Part shown: piece after piece, positions 7,768 to 16,838 of the stretch
Position numbering within the stretch: the first letter of the stretch is position 1
Layout of the letters: every line of letters starts with the position of its first letter
NCBI GenBank assembly: GCA_017456765.1
Contig: JAFTIR010000021.1
Span: forward strand, 1 to 64,000
DNA from: Clostridia bacterium
GTDB lineage: Bacteria > Bacillota > Clostridia > Oscillospirales > CAG-382
Direction: 5' to 3'
DNA length: 64,000 nucleotides
The notes under the pieces: generated by a model
Told to the model about the DNA's origin: nothing
What the model saw: only the letters and a program-made list of their open reading frames with translations
Database searches by the model: none
Position numbers and translations under genes: made by a program

Positions 7768-9874
7768 GACGGTAGTAAAGTGCGACCTTAAGCGCTCCTG
7801 GTGGATAAGCGCTCTTGCGGCTTTGTTTATATTCATGAGTACAACGTCGCCGCTGTTCAACTACAGCTTTGATAACGATAATTACTATTATTCAAGATAC
7901 GACAACGCTCTTGACTTTGCTGAAATGATGTTCGGTAACTACGTAATCGGAATGTTCGTTTCTGCATTTGTTGTGCTGTATCTGTTTTCCTATGTAAATA
8001 AGGTAAATTCCGTTTCCTTTTTCCACTCGCTTCCCGCAACGAGATTTACCCTTATGTCTGCACATATAACCTCAGGCGCAATCCTTGTCGCCTTTCCCAT
8101 GCTCATAAATTCTCTCATTTCATTTTTTGCGGTGGGCAGGGGAATCAGGGCATCGTGGATACTTGTAAGCCTTGCAATGTACCTTGTATACAGCTTTGTG
8201 ATTTTCAGCCTTACTCTAGTAATATCCATGCTTACGGGAGTTTCAATTGCAAGCGGTATTTTTACACTTGTTGTGGCACTTTTGCCGCTCTTTGTCTTTG
8301 TCTTTGTTTCTGAGCTTTGCTCGGATTATCTTTACGGCTTTGCAGACTTTGAAATATTTGAAGATGCGCTTGTAAGATACGTTTACCTTGCACCTGAGCT
8401 CTTGATGACACCGAAAGTTCTTATTTATATTGCTCTCATTGCAGTGTTTCTTGTGCTGTCGTTCTTCATTTACAAAAAACGACACCTTGAAAACTACGGC
8501 GAAGTTATAGCATTTCCGGAACTCAAGGGACTTTTCAAGGTACTCTTCGGACTCTGCTCTGGCGTTCTCAGCTATTATTACTTTGAAGCCTTCTGGAACA
8601 TTTCAAGTGTTCTCACAATGCTTGTTTTCGGTACTCTCGGCACAGTCATTGCCCATATGCTTGCCAATAAGAGTATTAGCCTTAAGGGCGCGTTAAAACC
8701 ACTGCTTGTCACTTTTTCAATTATTCTTGCTTTGTTTGTCTCATTCTTCTTTGATATGTTCGGATATGAAAAGAGAATTCCTGAGCTTTCAGAGATTGAA
8801 TATGTGGATATAGGAGGCTTCTATTATGAAGATTATGCCTATGTTGACAGCGGAATGTACGGCGTGTCTGATATAAGAGTAGTAAGAAAGGACCCGTTTG
8901 TTCCTCACTTTAAGACAAAAGAGGAAATACAGCTCTTTCTCGACCTTCATAAATATGCTGTTGATCATCAGGAAGAAAATGATGATTGGAATGACGATTT
9001 CATAACTCCCACATACAGAATTGTCGAAAGGCGCTACTTTGAAATTGAATATACTCTCAAAAACGGCAGTGTAATGAAGCGTTCCTACGATTTGCCAAAG
9101 GAAGAGCTTGAAAAGTATACCTCAAAAATATACTCATCCGATACATACAGAAAGTGGAAATATCCCGTACTTGACGGAACGGAAAAGACTTACAAATCTG
9201 TGTTTGTATACGATGACAGAATGTTTTATGATGATGAGTTTGCTCTTCTTTCTCCCGGTAAGGAAGAAACAAAGAAGTTGATTGAAGCGCTTATCAAGGA
9301 CAGAGAAAATATTTCCTACGAAAGAATGCAGGCGAACGATTACGGCTCTCTTATGCGTGTTGAGCTGAATTATACAGCGCCGTATCTTTCCGCTGACGGT
9401 AAGGAATACCAAGTTGAACTGTCGGAAACGTATGCGGTAAGCAAGTATGATGAAAATACCTGGGCGCTTTTGGAGGAATTAGACCTTTTTGCAGATTCAA
9501 GAAAGATTACGGCGAAGGATATAGAGAGCATAGACGTTTATGTTGACGGATATTTTCCTGCAGAAGAAGCGCAAGCAGCTGAAGTAGTCGAAACAGCAGT
9601 AAGCCACGCACAGATGAAACAGTACGATTCCTACGAATATGACGATGAAGACACAGGTATCAGTAAATCCTTTAACGAAAAAGAGGATATTGAAATACTT
9701 CTTAATCTGTATATGAATCATCATAACGACACGATGAAAAAGGGACAGGATTATGTTTCTCTCAGCATTGATATTTATTTGAAGGAGAGTAATTCCCGTA
9801 TCCGTCAGATTATTATTCCAATTAAGGATTTACCCGAAAATCTTAAGTTTATAGAAGAGCTTTACGTAAAGTAA
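7742..9874 (+). CDS. ABC transporter permease with large extracytoplasmic domain
   Basis: 710 residues from ATG 7742, placed by GGGAGG seven bases upstream; an earlier ATG at 7721 lacks such a site. The first ~360 residues contain about nine hydrophobic spans of ABC-2 permease type. The last ~350 residues are soluble and acidic, with Tyr/Asp-rich stretches (EYDDEDTGI), and probably lie outside the membrane. The layout resembles permeases with DUF6449-like C-terminal domains in GntR-ABC operons of Firmicutes (tentative). With the preceding ATPase it forms one transporter; the large outer domain suggests sensing or binding of an envelope ligand. Confidence 0.8.
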   Translation: MSSKQSCFKTVVKCDLKRSWWISALAALFIFMSTTSPLFNYSFDNDNYYYSRYDNALDFAEMMFGNYVIGMFVSAFVVLYLFSYVNKVNSVSFFHSLPATRFTLMSAHITSGAILVAFPMLINSLISFFAVGRGIRASWILVSLAMYLVYSFVIFSLTLVISMLTGVSIASGIFTLVVALLPLFVFVFVSELCSDYLYGFADFEIFEDALVRYVYLAPELLMTPKVLIYIALIAVFLVLSFFIYKKRHLENYGEVIAFPELKGLFKVLFGLCSGVLSYYYFEAFWNISSVLTMLVFGTLGTVIAHMLANKSISLKGALKPLLVTFSIILALFVSFFFDMFGYEKRIPELSEIEYVDIGGFYYEDYAYVDSGMYGVSDIRVVRKDPFVPHFKTKEEIQLFLDLHKYAVDHQEENDDWNDDFITPTYRIVERRYFEIEYTLKNGSVMKRSYDLPKEELEKYTSKIYSSDTYRKWKYPVLDGTEKTYKSVFVYDDRMFYDDEFALLSPGKEETKKLIEALIKDRENISYERMQANDYGSLMRVELNYTAPYLSADGKEYQVELSETYAVSKYDENTWALLEELDLFADSRKITAKDIESIDVYVDGYFPAEEAQAAEVVETAVSHAQMKQYDSYEYDDEDTGISKSFNEKEDIEILLNLYMNHHNDTMKKGQDYVSLSIDIYLKESNSRIRQIIIPIKDLPENLKFIEELYVK

Positions 9875-9887
9875 TAGCTTCAACTTC

Positions 9888-9917
9888 AAGAGCCGCCCGA
9901 GGGCGGCTCTTTCTTTT
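9888..9917 (+). terminator. Terminator of the GntR-ABC operon
   Basis: GC-rich inverted repeat AAGAGCCGCCC/GGGCGGCTCTT (9888-9911) followed by a T-rich run. Confidence 0.9.
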
Positions 9918-9938
9918 GCAATTATTTTTGTTTTTCTA

Positions 9939-9967
9939 TTGAAAAAGGGTAAAATTTGTGATACAAT
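9939..9967 (+). promoter_or_regulatory. Sigma-A promoter of the cca operon
   Basis: TTGAAA (9939-9944), 17-nt spacer, TACAAT (9962-9967), 34 nt before the cca start. Confidence 0.8.
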
Positions 9968-10001
9968 ATATTTTAATGTAAAATAGGGGTGGTGTTGTAA
10001 T

Positions 10002-11189
10002 TTGAATTTTCCCGAATATGTCTCCTTTACTCTCAAAAGACTTGAGGAAAACGGTTACAGTGCATACCTTGTTGGCGGCTGCGTAAGAGATTTTATAATG
10101 GGCATAGAGCCGCACGATTTTGACATTACAACGAGCGCATCACCCGACGAAATCGAAAGGTGCTTTTGCGATATAAAGACTCTTGATGTCGGAAAGAAAC
10201 ATGGTACAATCACACTTGTCTTTGAAAAAGAGTGTGTAGAGGTTACAACCTACCGAATTGACGGAGAATACAGAGACTTGCGACACCCCGAAAGTGTCAC
10301 CTTTACCGATAAAATCGAAGAGGATTTGGCAAGGCGCGATTTCACCATGAACGCAATAGCATTTTCGCCGATTCGTGGCTTCGTTGACCCGTTTTTCGGC
10401 AGGGAAGATATTCAAAAGAAGCGCATTGTCGCCGTGGGAGAAGCGGAAAAGAGATTCTGTGAGGATGCACTTCGCTTGCTTCGCGCCCTCAGATTTTCGT
10501 CCCGTCTCGGATTTGAGATTGAAGAGAATACCAAAAAAGCAATTTTCGAGAAAAAACAGCTTCTTGGAAATATTGCAATGGAGAGAATCAACGCAGAATT
10601 CTGCGGAATACTTGAGGGTAGATATGCAGCAGGTGTTATGGCTGAATTCTTTGATTGTTTGTGTGCCGCCCTGCCGAATATCACACCGGTAGACGAGGTG
10701 GCAATAGAGAGAGCCTTTGACTTTTGCTTAATGACAAAACTTTGCGTTTTCTTTTCGGGGCTTTGCGATGTAAAAACGCTATCCGACACCCTTAAACACA
10801 TGAAGTTTGATAATAATACAGTCAAGTGTGTAACGACGGTTTTGCCACTCGTCGGAGTTTACACCTCAAAGACGGATGACGCCGACATAAAAAAGGCGGT
10901 TTCAAAAATCGGTGCTCAAAATGCCGAAATTCTCTATAATACCCTCTATTGCTTGCATGGCGATAAGACATATCTTGCGTCAGTCGAAAAACTTTATGGT
11001 TTTATAAAGAACGGCGAATGTATGACGGTGCAAGGCCTCTGTATAAAGGGAAATGAAATCATAGATTTATATAAAATTAACCCAGCTGAAACGGGAGGAA
11101 TTCTGTCGTCACTTCTCTGTGACGTAATAGAGGGAAAAACACCCAACGAAAAAAACGCTCTCATTGACAGGGCAAAGATGTATATTTAG
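10002..11189 (+). CDS. cca: CCA tRNA nucleotidyltransferase / poly(A) polymerase family
   Basis: 395 residues from a TTG start at 10002, with an AGGGGTGG site about ten bases upstream; there is no ATG in a suitable place. The class II nucleotidyltransferase head carries LVGGCVRD (23-30) and the metal-binding pair in HDFDITTS (D39, D41). RRDFTMNAIAFSP and the ERINAEF region of the tRNA-head-binding domain follow. It adds or repairs the CCA end of tRNAs. Both tRNA genes here already encode CCA, so repair is the likely main role. It begins a rightward run with an EamA transporter and miaA. Confidence 0.92.
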   Translation: MNFPEYVSFTLKRLEENGYSAYLVGGCVRDFIMGIEPHDFDITTSASPDEIERCFCDIKTLDVGKKHGTITLVFEKECVEVTTYRIDGEYRDLRHPESVTFTDKIEEDLARRDFTMNAIAFSPIRGFVDPFFGREDIQKKRIVAVGEAEKRFCEDALRLLRALRFSSRLGFEIEENTKKAIFEKKQLLGNIAMERINAEFCGILEGRYAAGVMAEFFDCLCAALPNITPVDEVAIERAFDFCLMTKLCVFFSGLCDVKTLSDTLKHMKFDNNTVKCVTTVLPLVGVYTSKTDDADIKKAVSKIGAQNAEILYNTLYCLHGDKTYLASVEKLYGFIKNGECMTVQGLCIKGNEIIDLYKINPAETGGILSSLLCDVIEGKTPNEKNALIDRAKMYI

Positions 11190-11210
11190 CGAATACCAAG
11201 GAGAAATCTT

Positions 11211-12140
11211 ATGCAAAATCAACAGCTTAAAGGCACAGTTTATATTCTTATTGCGACAGTTATCTGGGGAAGCTGTTTTGTTGCTCAGTCCGCTTCCACC
11301 ATAGGACCCTTTACATATCAGGGCATACGTTCAATTATAGGCTGCCTTTTTCTTGTGGTGCTTTCTCTTGTGCTTGACTTCTTTGCTAAGAGAAAGGGTT
11401 CAGATGCAGCTGTTACAAAATGGACGGATAAGACACTTCTCACAGGCGGTCTTGTTTGCGGAGTTGTTCTCTTTGGCGCGACGAATCTCCAGCAGTTCGG
11501 TATTTTTTACGGAACAGAGCCCGGTAAGGCAGGCTTTATTACGGCAATGTATATTCTTCTTGTGCCTGTTATCGGACTTTTTATGAAGAAGAAGGTTCGG
11601 TATAATGTGTGGATTGGAATTGCTGTTGCGGTTGTGGGTCTGCTTCTTCTCTGCGTAAATCCCGCCAAGGGAATGGGCTTTCAGTATGGAGATATATATG
11701 TAATTCTCTGCGCGGTTGTATTCTCGTTTCACATTGTTTTTGTTGACTATTATGCACCAAAGGTTGACGGCGTTAAGCTCTCATGTGTGCAGTTTTTGGT
11801 TTCAGGCGGAATTTCATGTATATGTATGCTTTTATTTGAAGAACCGAAAATCGGTGAAATAGTTGACAATACTGTGCCTATCCTTTATGCAGGTATAGGT
11901 TCAAGCGGTATTGCTTATACCTTGCAGATTATCGGACAGAAGTATTCGCCGCCAACCATTGCATCTCTTGCAATGAGCTTTGAATCGGTGTTTGCGGTGC
12001 TTTCCGAGATTGTTGTCTCGTTCTTCATATATCTTGTGGGTAAGGGGCCTCTTTCGCTTCCCACTGTACGAGAGCTTATAGGCTGTGCGGTTATGTTCGC
12101 GGCAATTCTTCTTGCACAGCTTCCCGAAAAGAAAAAATAA
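11211..12140 (+). CDS. EamA/DMT family transporter
   Basis: 309 residues, ten hydrophobic spans arranged as two EamA halves. The typical N-terminal segment is TVIWGSCFVAQSAS and the second-half signature is GIGSSGIAYTLQIIGQKYSPPTIASL. Family members export or import small metabolites such as amino acids; the substrate cannot be read from sequence. A GGAGAAA site precedes the ATG. It lies 21 nt after cca and 19 nt before miaA. Confidence 0.88.
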   Translation: MQNQQLKGTVYILIATVIWGSCFVAQSASTIGPFTYQGIRSIIGCLFLVVLSLVLDFFAKRKGSDAAVTKWTDKTLLTGGLVCGVVLFGATNLQQFGIFYGTEPGKAGFITAMYILLVPVIGLFMKKKVRYNVWIGIAVAVVGLLLLCVNPAKGMGFQYGDIYVILCAVVFSFHIVFVDYYAPKVDGVKLSCVQFLVSGGISCICMLLFEEPKIGEIVDNTVPILYAGIGSSGIAYTLQIIGQKYSPPTIASLAMSFESVFAVLSEIVVSFFIYLVGKGPLSLPTVRELIGCAVMFAAILLAQLPEKKK

Positions 12141-12159
12141 AAATTTGGAGAGAACAGAT

Positions 12160-13104
12160 TTGTCAAAGATGTTGGCCGTTGTGGGACCCACCGCCTCGGG
12201 CAAGAGCGACCTTGCGGTTGCACTTTGCAAGAGATTTGGCGGAGAGGTTGTTTCCTGCGACTCAATGCAGATATATAAAAAAATGAATATCGGTACTGCA
12301 AAGCCGACACATGAGGAAATGCAGAACGTACCCCACCACCTCATTGATTTTCTCACGGCGGGTGTCGAGTATTCCGTGTCGGACTACGTGGCGGATGCCG
12401 AAAGGTGCGTAAAAGAGCTTGAAAACAGGGGAGTGCTTCCTGTTTTCTGCGGAGGTACGGGGCTTTATATTGATACCTTTCTTTCGGGTATTTCTCTTTC
12501 TGATTTCGAGAATGACCCGAATGTCAGAAAAAGACTTGAGTATGAATTTGAAAAAGACGGAATAGACGGCATTTACCTGCGACTTGTCACAGCCGACCCG
12601 CTCATTGCAGAAAGCATCGATAAGAATAACACAAAGAGAGTTATCCGCGCCCTTGAGGTGTATGAAACAACAGGCATCACTATGACCGAGTGGAACAGAC
12701 GCTCGCTTGAGTCGGCAAAGAAAAAGGACTGCCTTGTAATCGGTCTTGACTATGAGGACAGGCAGACGCTTTATGACAGAATCGACAGGCGTGTTGATAT
12801 TATGCTTGAGGCGGGGCTTCTCGAGGAAACAAAGGCACTTCTTGATGAGGGACTTCTTTCAACCAAGACGGCTTCCCAGGCGATTGCGTATAAAGAATTT
12901 CTGCCGTATTTTGCCGGAGAGGACAGCCTTGAAAACTGTATAGAAACCTTAAAGAGAAATTCGAGAAGATACGCAAAGCGCCAGCTCACATGGTTCAGGC
13001 GCAATAAGGATATTAAATGGATTTTCAGAGACGGTAAAAGTACGGATGATGTATTGAATGAGGCATTTTGCCTTGTCGACAACTATCTTTCGGAGGAATG
13101 TTGA
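12160..13104 (+). CDS. miaA: tRNA dimethylallyltransferase
   Basis: 314 residues. The TTG at 12160 is preferred because GGAG lies nine bases upstream; ATG 12169 is too far from it and would remove three residues only. P-loop GPTASGKS (about 9-16), CDSMQIYKKMNIGTAKP and GGTGLYIDTFLSG are diagnostic. It transfers a dimethylallyl group to A37 of tRNAs that read UNN codons. Its TGA stop overlaps by one base the ATG of the next gene. Confidence 0.95.
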   Translation: MSKMLAVVGPTASGKSDLAVALCKRFGGEVVSCDSMQIYKKMNIGTAKPTHEEMQNVPHHLIDFLTAGVEYSVSDYVADAERCVKELENRGVLPVFCGGTGLYIDTFLSGISLSDFENDPNVRKRLEYEFEKDGIDGIYLRLVTADPLIAESIDKNNTKRVIRALEVYETTGITMTEWNRRSLESAKKKDCLVIGLDYEDRQTLYDRIDRRVDIMLEAGLLEETKALLDEGLLSTKTASQAIAYKEFLPYFAGEDSLENCIETLKRNSRRYAKRQLTWFRRNKDIKWIFRDGKSTDDVLNEAFCLVDNYLSEEC

Positions 13105-14387
13105 TGGATAGATTTGCAAAATTTTTATGTGACCCTGCAAGAGTTGTCAAAACGATTATTGCTCTGCTTGTATGTATAGGAATTGTGGTGTATGTATACC
13201 TTCAGGTAATAGGTACCTTTGACAGAGGTATTGTTACGGAAACGGCAATGTATGTTACTCTTAACGATACAATTACTGCAGATGCCTGTATTTTCAGGGA
13301 TGAAACAATTCTTGAGAATGACGGAAATGGTGCTATCGTAACGCTTGTTTCGGAGGGAGAACGTGTTTCAAAGGGACAGCTTATAGCAAACATTTATCCC
13401 GATGAAAAGGACGCAAGACTGCAGGATGATATTAACAGAATTAACCGCAGACTCGAAATACTCCAAAACAGCTCTGTTGACAAACAGTTTGTAATTTCAG
13501 ATTTGCGACAGCTTGATGATGATATTGACGAGGTCTTTGCCGATATTTATGAGGATGCCGCAAAGGGGAATCTTTCTTCGGCAATTACATCCTCCTCGGA
13601 GCTTCTCGTAAGACTCAATAAGCGTGATTTGATTGTTGAATCGGATTTTGATTACTCCCAGGAACTTGAAAATCTCGAAAAAGAAAAAAAAGAGCTTGAG
13701 GGACAGATTAAATCCGTAGCAACTCCGCTTTATGCCGAAAATTCGGGCTACTTTTTCGGAGATGTGGATGGGTATGAACAGATTTTCGACGTTTCGCTTG
13801 TGGACACGCTGACTCTTTCGGACTTTGAAAAGCTGATTGCATCAGAGGGTAATGAAGAAAAGGCTTCAGGAAGTGTCAAAATCGTAAATGACTTTGTGTG
13901 GAATATTGTCTGCTCGGTTGATGCCCAACAGGCAAGAACACTGAAAGAGGGCAGGGAATATACCCTTTCATTCCCCGAAAATGCGGATTATGAAATGACA
14001 ATGACTCTTTCAAAGATTGTAAGCGAAACCAATTCAAAAACTTCGCTTGCTGTTTTCAGAGTTAATGTTCTGCCAAGGGATTTCAACTATAAGCGTTTCC
14101 AGAATGCTGAAATTGTAATAAAGGATGTTGAGGGAATCTCCGTTCCCAAAAAGGCGCTCAGAGTCGTTAACGGCGTTGAGGGAGTGTATATTCTTGTCGG
14201 CGACGTTGTAAGATTCAGAAGTGTTGAAAGAATTGCCGTAAAGGACGGATATTACGTTGTCAGAATTCAATCAAACACCGAGGTGTTTGAGGAGGATGGA
14301 CAGCAGGTGCAGGTAAAGCCGCTGTCTCTTTATGATAATGTAATTGTTTCGGGTAAAGATCTTTTTGACGGTAAGATTATCGGTTAA
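13104..14387 (+). CDS. HlyD-like membrane-anchored protein
   Basis: 427 residues from ATG 13104 (GGAGG seven bases upstream; the ATG at 13098 is too close). One membrane span (about 17-38) is followed by an HlyD-type layout: a lipoyl-like half (GAIVTLVSEGERVSKGQLIANIYP), a helical hairpin (DINRINRRLEIL to LENLEKEKKELEGQ) and a beta-barrel part with VPKKALRVVNGVEGVYILVGD. HlyD proteins normally bridge transporters, but no pump gene is adjacent. It sits between miaA and yggS-sepF, so a role near the division machinery or envelope is possible but only inferred. Confidence 0.75.
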   Translation: MDRFAKFLCDPARVVKTIIALLVCIGIVVYVYLQVIGTFDRGIVTETAMYVTLNDTITADACIFRDETILENDGNGAIVTLVSEGERVSKGQLIANIYPDEKDARLQDDINRINRRLEILQNSSVDKQFVISDLRQLDDDIDEVFADIYEDAAKGNLSSAITSSSELLVRLNKRDLIVESDFDYSQELENLEKEKKELEGQIKSVATPLYAENSGYFFGDVDGYEQIFDVSLVDTLTLSDFEKLIASEGNEEKASGSVKIVNDFVWNIVCSVDAQQARTLKEGREYTLSFPENADYEMTMTLSKIVSETNSKTSLAVFRVNVLPRDFNYKRFQNAEIVIKDVEGISVPKKALRVVNGVEGVYILVGDVVRFRSVERIAVKDGYYVVRIQSNTEVFEEDGQQVQVKPLSLYDNVIVSGKDLFDGKIIG

Positions 14388-14400
14388 AGGAAGGATAAAA

Positions 14401-15159
14401 ATGGAAGGCAAGTATTCAAAGGAAGTTGTATTGGGTAATATAATTTCCGCTAAAGAAAAAATTGAAGAGGCGGCGCGTCTTTCGGGCAGAAGCGGAAAGG
14501 ATGTAACACTCCTTGCGGCGACAAAGACGGTGGATGCCGACACGATAAATTTTGCAATAGAAAACGGTATTACCTGTATTGGTGAAAACAGGGTGCAGGA
14601 ATTGCTTGAAAAGTATGATGCAATCAATAAGGAAAATGTCGATATTCATTTTATCGGCAGACTCCAGACAAATAAGGTAAAATATATTGCCGATAAGGTT
14701 TCGATGATACATTCGGTTGACACTGTAAAACTTGCAGCAGAAATCAATAAGCAGTGCGCAAAAATCGGTAAGGTTATGAATGTTCTTGTCGAAGTAAATA
14801 TCGGAGAAGAAGAATCCAAGGGTGGAATTTCTCCCGATGAGCTTGAAAACTTCCTTGTCGAAATATCAGGCTTTGAAAATATAAAAGTCGTGGGACTTAT
14901 GTGTATTCCGCCCGTATGTAAAAATGATGATTTTGTTGCCGATAACGACGAAAAAAACGAAAGTACAAAAAAAAGTTACAAAAATCAGGCGTTTTTTAAA
15001 AAAATTATGAAATTATTCCTTGACATATCGGCAAAAAAAATAGATAATATATATATGCAAGTATTGTCGATGGGTATGTCAGATGATTTTGAACAGGCTG
15101 TGGCGGACGGGTCAACAATTGTTCGTATCGGCAGAGGACTCTTCGGCAGTAGAATTTAG
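14401..15159 (+). CDS. yggS: YggS/YlmE family PLP-binding protein
   Basis: 252 residues from ATG 14401 after AAGGAAGG. The alanine-racemase N-terminal fold carries the PLP lysine K42 (LLAATKT), GENRVQELLEKY, HFIGRLQTNKVKY, VLVEVNIGEEESKGG and LSMGMSDDFEQA. These proteins maintain pyridoxal phosphate and branched amino acid balance. A Lys/Asn-rich, A-rich insert lies around residues 180-200, before the last strand. Upstream of sepF it occupies the ylmE position of the Firmicute division cluster. Confidence 0.93.
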   Translation: MEGKYSKEVVLGNIISAKEKIEEAARLSGRSGKDVTLLAATKTVDADTINFAIENGITCIGENRVQELLEKYDAINKENVDIHFIGRLQTNKVKYIADKVSMIHSVDTVKLAAEINKQCAKIGKVMNVLVEVNIGEEESKGGISPDELENFLVEISGFENIKVVGLMCIPPVCKNDDFVADNDEKNESTKKSYKNQAFFKKIMKLFLDISAKKIDNIYMQVLSMGMSDDFEQAVADGSTIVRIGRGLFGSRI

Positions 15160-15186
15160 TAAATATTTTTTAGGAGGATATATTCC

Positions 15187-15660
15187 ATGGGACTCAAAGA
15201 TTTAGGCAAAATACTTTTCCCCGATGCAATAGCAGAAGATAATTATGAGGACGATTTCCTCGCAGAAGAAGAACAGTACGCAGAAGAAGAAAATAAGGCT
15301 GCTCGTCCTGCTTCTTCATCCTATGCTTCAAGAGGCGGCGCAAACGTATCTGTTGCTTCCGGTTCATCAATCGAAATGAAGGTTGTAACTCCCAAGAGCT
15401 ATGACACTGTAACTCAGATTGCAGACCTTCTTCTTGACAAGAAGACAGTTCTTCTCAACCTCGAAAACACAAACCGCGAAACAGCAAGACGCCTTATTGA
15501 TTTTCTTTCAGGTGTGGCATACGCTCTTCACGGCGATGTACAGAAGGTTGCAGACAATACTTATGCAATTACTCCCAGCAACGTTGCTGTATCTAAGGAA
15601 AGCATCGGTACTGCAGGCGCAGGCGCACCCGAAACAGAAAATGGCGGCGTAAACTTCTAA
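15187..15660 (+). CDS. sepF: Cell division protein SepF
   Basis: 157 residues after a strong AGGAGG site. A short N-terminal segment (MGLKDLGKILFP) fits the membrane-binding helix. A Ser/Ala-rich linker follows, and then the SepF domain from about residue 60 with VVTPKSYDTVTQIADLL, LNLENTNRETARRLIDFLSG and TYAITPSNV. SepF tethers FtsZ to the membrane and bundles its filaments. It is followed after three bases by yggT. Confidence 0.95.
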   Translation: MGLKDLGKILFPDAIAEDNYEDDFLAEEEQYAEEENKAARPASSSYASRGGANVSVASGSSIEMKVVTPKSYDTVTQIADLLLDKKTVLLNLENTNRETARRLIDFLSGVAYALHGDVQKVADNTYAITPSNVAVSKESIGTAGAGAPETENGGVNF

Positions 15661-15663
15661 GCT

Positions 15664-15930
15664 ATGCAAAGTGTTTATTTTGTATTGCGTTATACTGTGG
15701 GACTCTTTCTCGACGTTCTGCAGTTTATGATGCTTGCAAGAGCAATATTTTCATGGTTTCCGAATCTTGCTGATTCGTCATTGGGCGATTTTCTTTTCAC
15801 CGTTACGGAATGGGTTATAACACCGGTAAGAGCCTTGTTTGATAAACTCGGATGGGGCATGAATATGATGATTGATATGCCGTTTTTTGTAACCTTTATA
15901 CTCCTGTCGGTTTTGCGTTCTGTGTTATGA
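15664..15930 (+). CDS. yggT: YggT family membrane protein
   Basis: 88 residues with two membrane spans and the family segment RAIFSWFPN...FLFTVTEWVITPVRALFDKLG. YlmG/YggT proteins lie next to sepF in many bacteria and are linked to division or membrane organisation. It overlaps ylmH by four bases (ATGA). Confidence 0.92.
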   Translation: MQSVYFVLRYTVGLFLDVLQFMMLARAIFSWFPNLADSSLGDFLFTVTEWVITPVRALFDKLGWGMNMMIDMPFFVTFILLSVLRSVL

Positions 15931-16715
15931 GTACGCTTTCCGGAAAGGACGAGGTGCTTTTCTATCAGCGCCTTTCTGAGCTGTGTGAAAGAGCGGTTGG
16001 GCGTTATTGCCCGGAATTTACGCATTTCCTTGACGGTAGAGAACTGAGCCTTGCAAGGGAATTTCTCAAGAAACAGAGCGGAGCAAGGATTGTTTGCTTT
16101 GGCGGATTTGGGGGAGCTGAGAGGTGTGTTGTCGGAATTTTTCCCGAGGACATCTACTCAGAAAGCCCTGAGGATGAACTTTGCTCAATGTTTGATATTT
16201 CGGGCGTTGTAATTAGCGGTTCGGGATTTTCAAAATTTTCGCATAGGGACGTGTTGGGCTCTGTCCTGGCGCTTGGTGTAAAGCGTGAAACGATGGGCGA
16301 TATTTATGTTGACCAGAGTGAGAATAAAGCATATATTTGCATGAGCAACGTTGCGGCATCTTACGTTTGTGATTCTCTTGAATTTGTCAGCCGTGATAAG
16401 GTAAAATGCAGGTTGATTGAGGCTTTATCTCTGCCTGTACCGGAACGTAAATTTTCGCTAATTTCGGGAACGGTAGCTTCCGAAAGACTCGATTGTATCA
16501 TATCTCTCGTCACAAAAACATCCCGCGAAAAGGCAAAAACCATGATAACTTCGGGACTTGTCAGCGTAAACCACGTGCCTGAAGTAAGAAGCGATGCGCT
16601 TCTTTCTGTGGACGACCTGCTTTCTGTCAGAGGATATGGCAGATTTAAGATAATAACCTTAGGCGACCTTACCCGAAAGGGAAGGAACAGAATTGTTGTC
16701 CATAAAATGATATAA
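15927..16715 (+). CDS. ylmH: YlmH family S4-domain RNA-binding protein
   Basis: 262 residues. The N-terminal YlmH domain includes RIVCFGGFGGAERCVVGIFPED and ALGVKRETMGDIYV, and the C-terminal S4 domain (about 185-245) includes KTSREKAKTMITSGLVSVNHVPE and VRGYGRFKI. In Bacillus, YlmH acts on stalled 50S-peptidyl-tRNA complexes. It is the last gene of the compact division block; divIVA, which usually follows, is absent here. Confidence 0.93.
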   Translation: MSTLSGKDEVLFYQRLSELCERAVGRYCPEFTHFLDGRELSLAREFLKKQSGARIVCFGGFGGAERCVVGIFPEDIYSESPEDELCSMFDISGVVISGSGFSKFSHRDVLGSVLALGVKRETMGDIYVDQSENKAYICMSNVAASYVCDSLEFVSRDKVKCRLIEALSLPVPERKFSLISGTVASERLDCIISLVTKTSREKAKTMITSGLVSVNHVPEVRSDALLSVDDLLSVRGYGRFKIITLGDLTRKGRNRIVVHKMI

Positions 16716-16838
16716 TAGCTTGGTTTATATATGTAAGTGTCGGCATGGCTTTTTGCTCTTGCCGATATTTGCGTGATTAAAACAAATAATTTTTTACTCA
16801 AAAAAAGAACTTTTTAACAATAAAGGAGCACTCTTATC
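16716..16838. other. ileS upstream region without T-box
   Basis: 123 nt between ylmH and ileS. One imperfect hairpin pairs TCGGCA with TGCCGA around a T5 loop (16739-16768), and two A/T runs follow. The T-box core with its GGUGG-type anticodon-binding bulge is not present, and there is no room for a full T-box leader. Confidence 0.5.

Noticed and set aside
16716..16838. T-box riboswitch upstream of ileS
   Set aside because: Too short, and the conserved T-box bulge and antiterminator sequences are absent.
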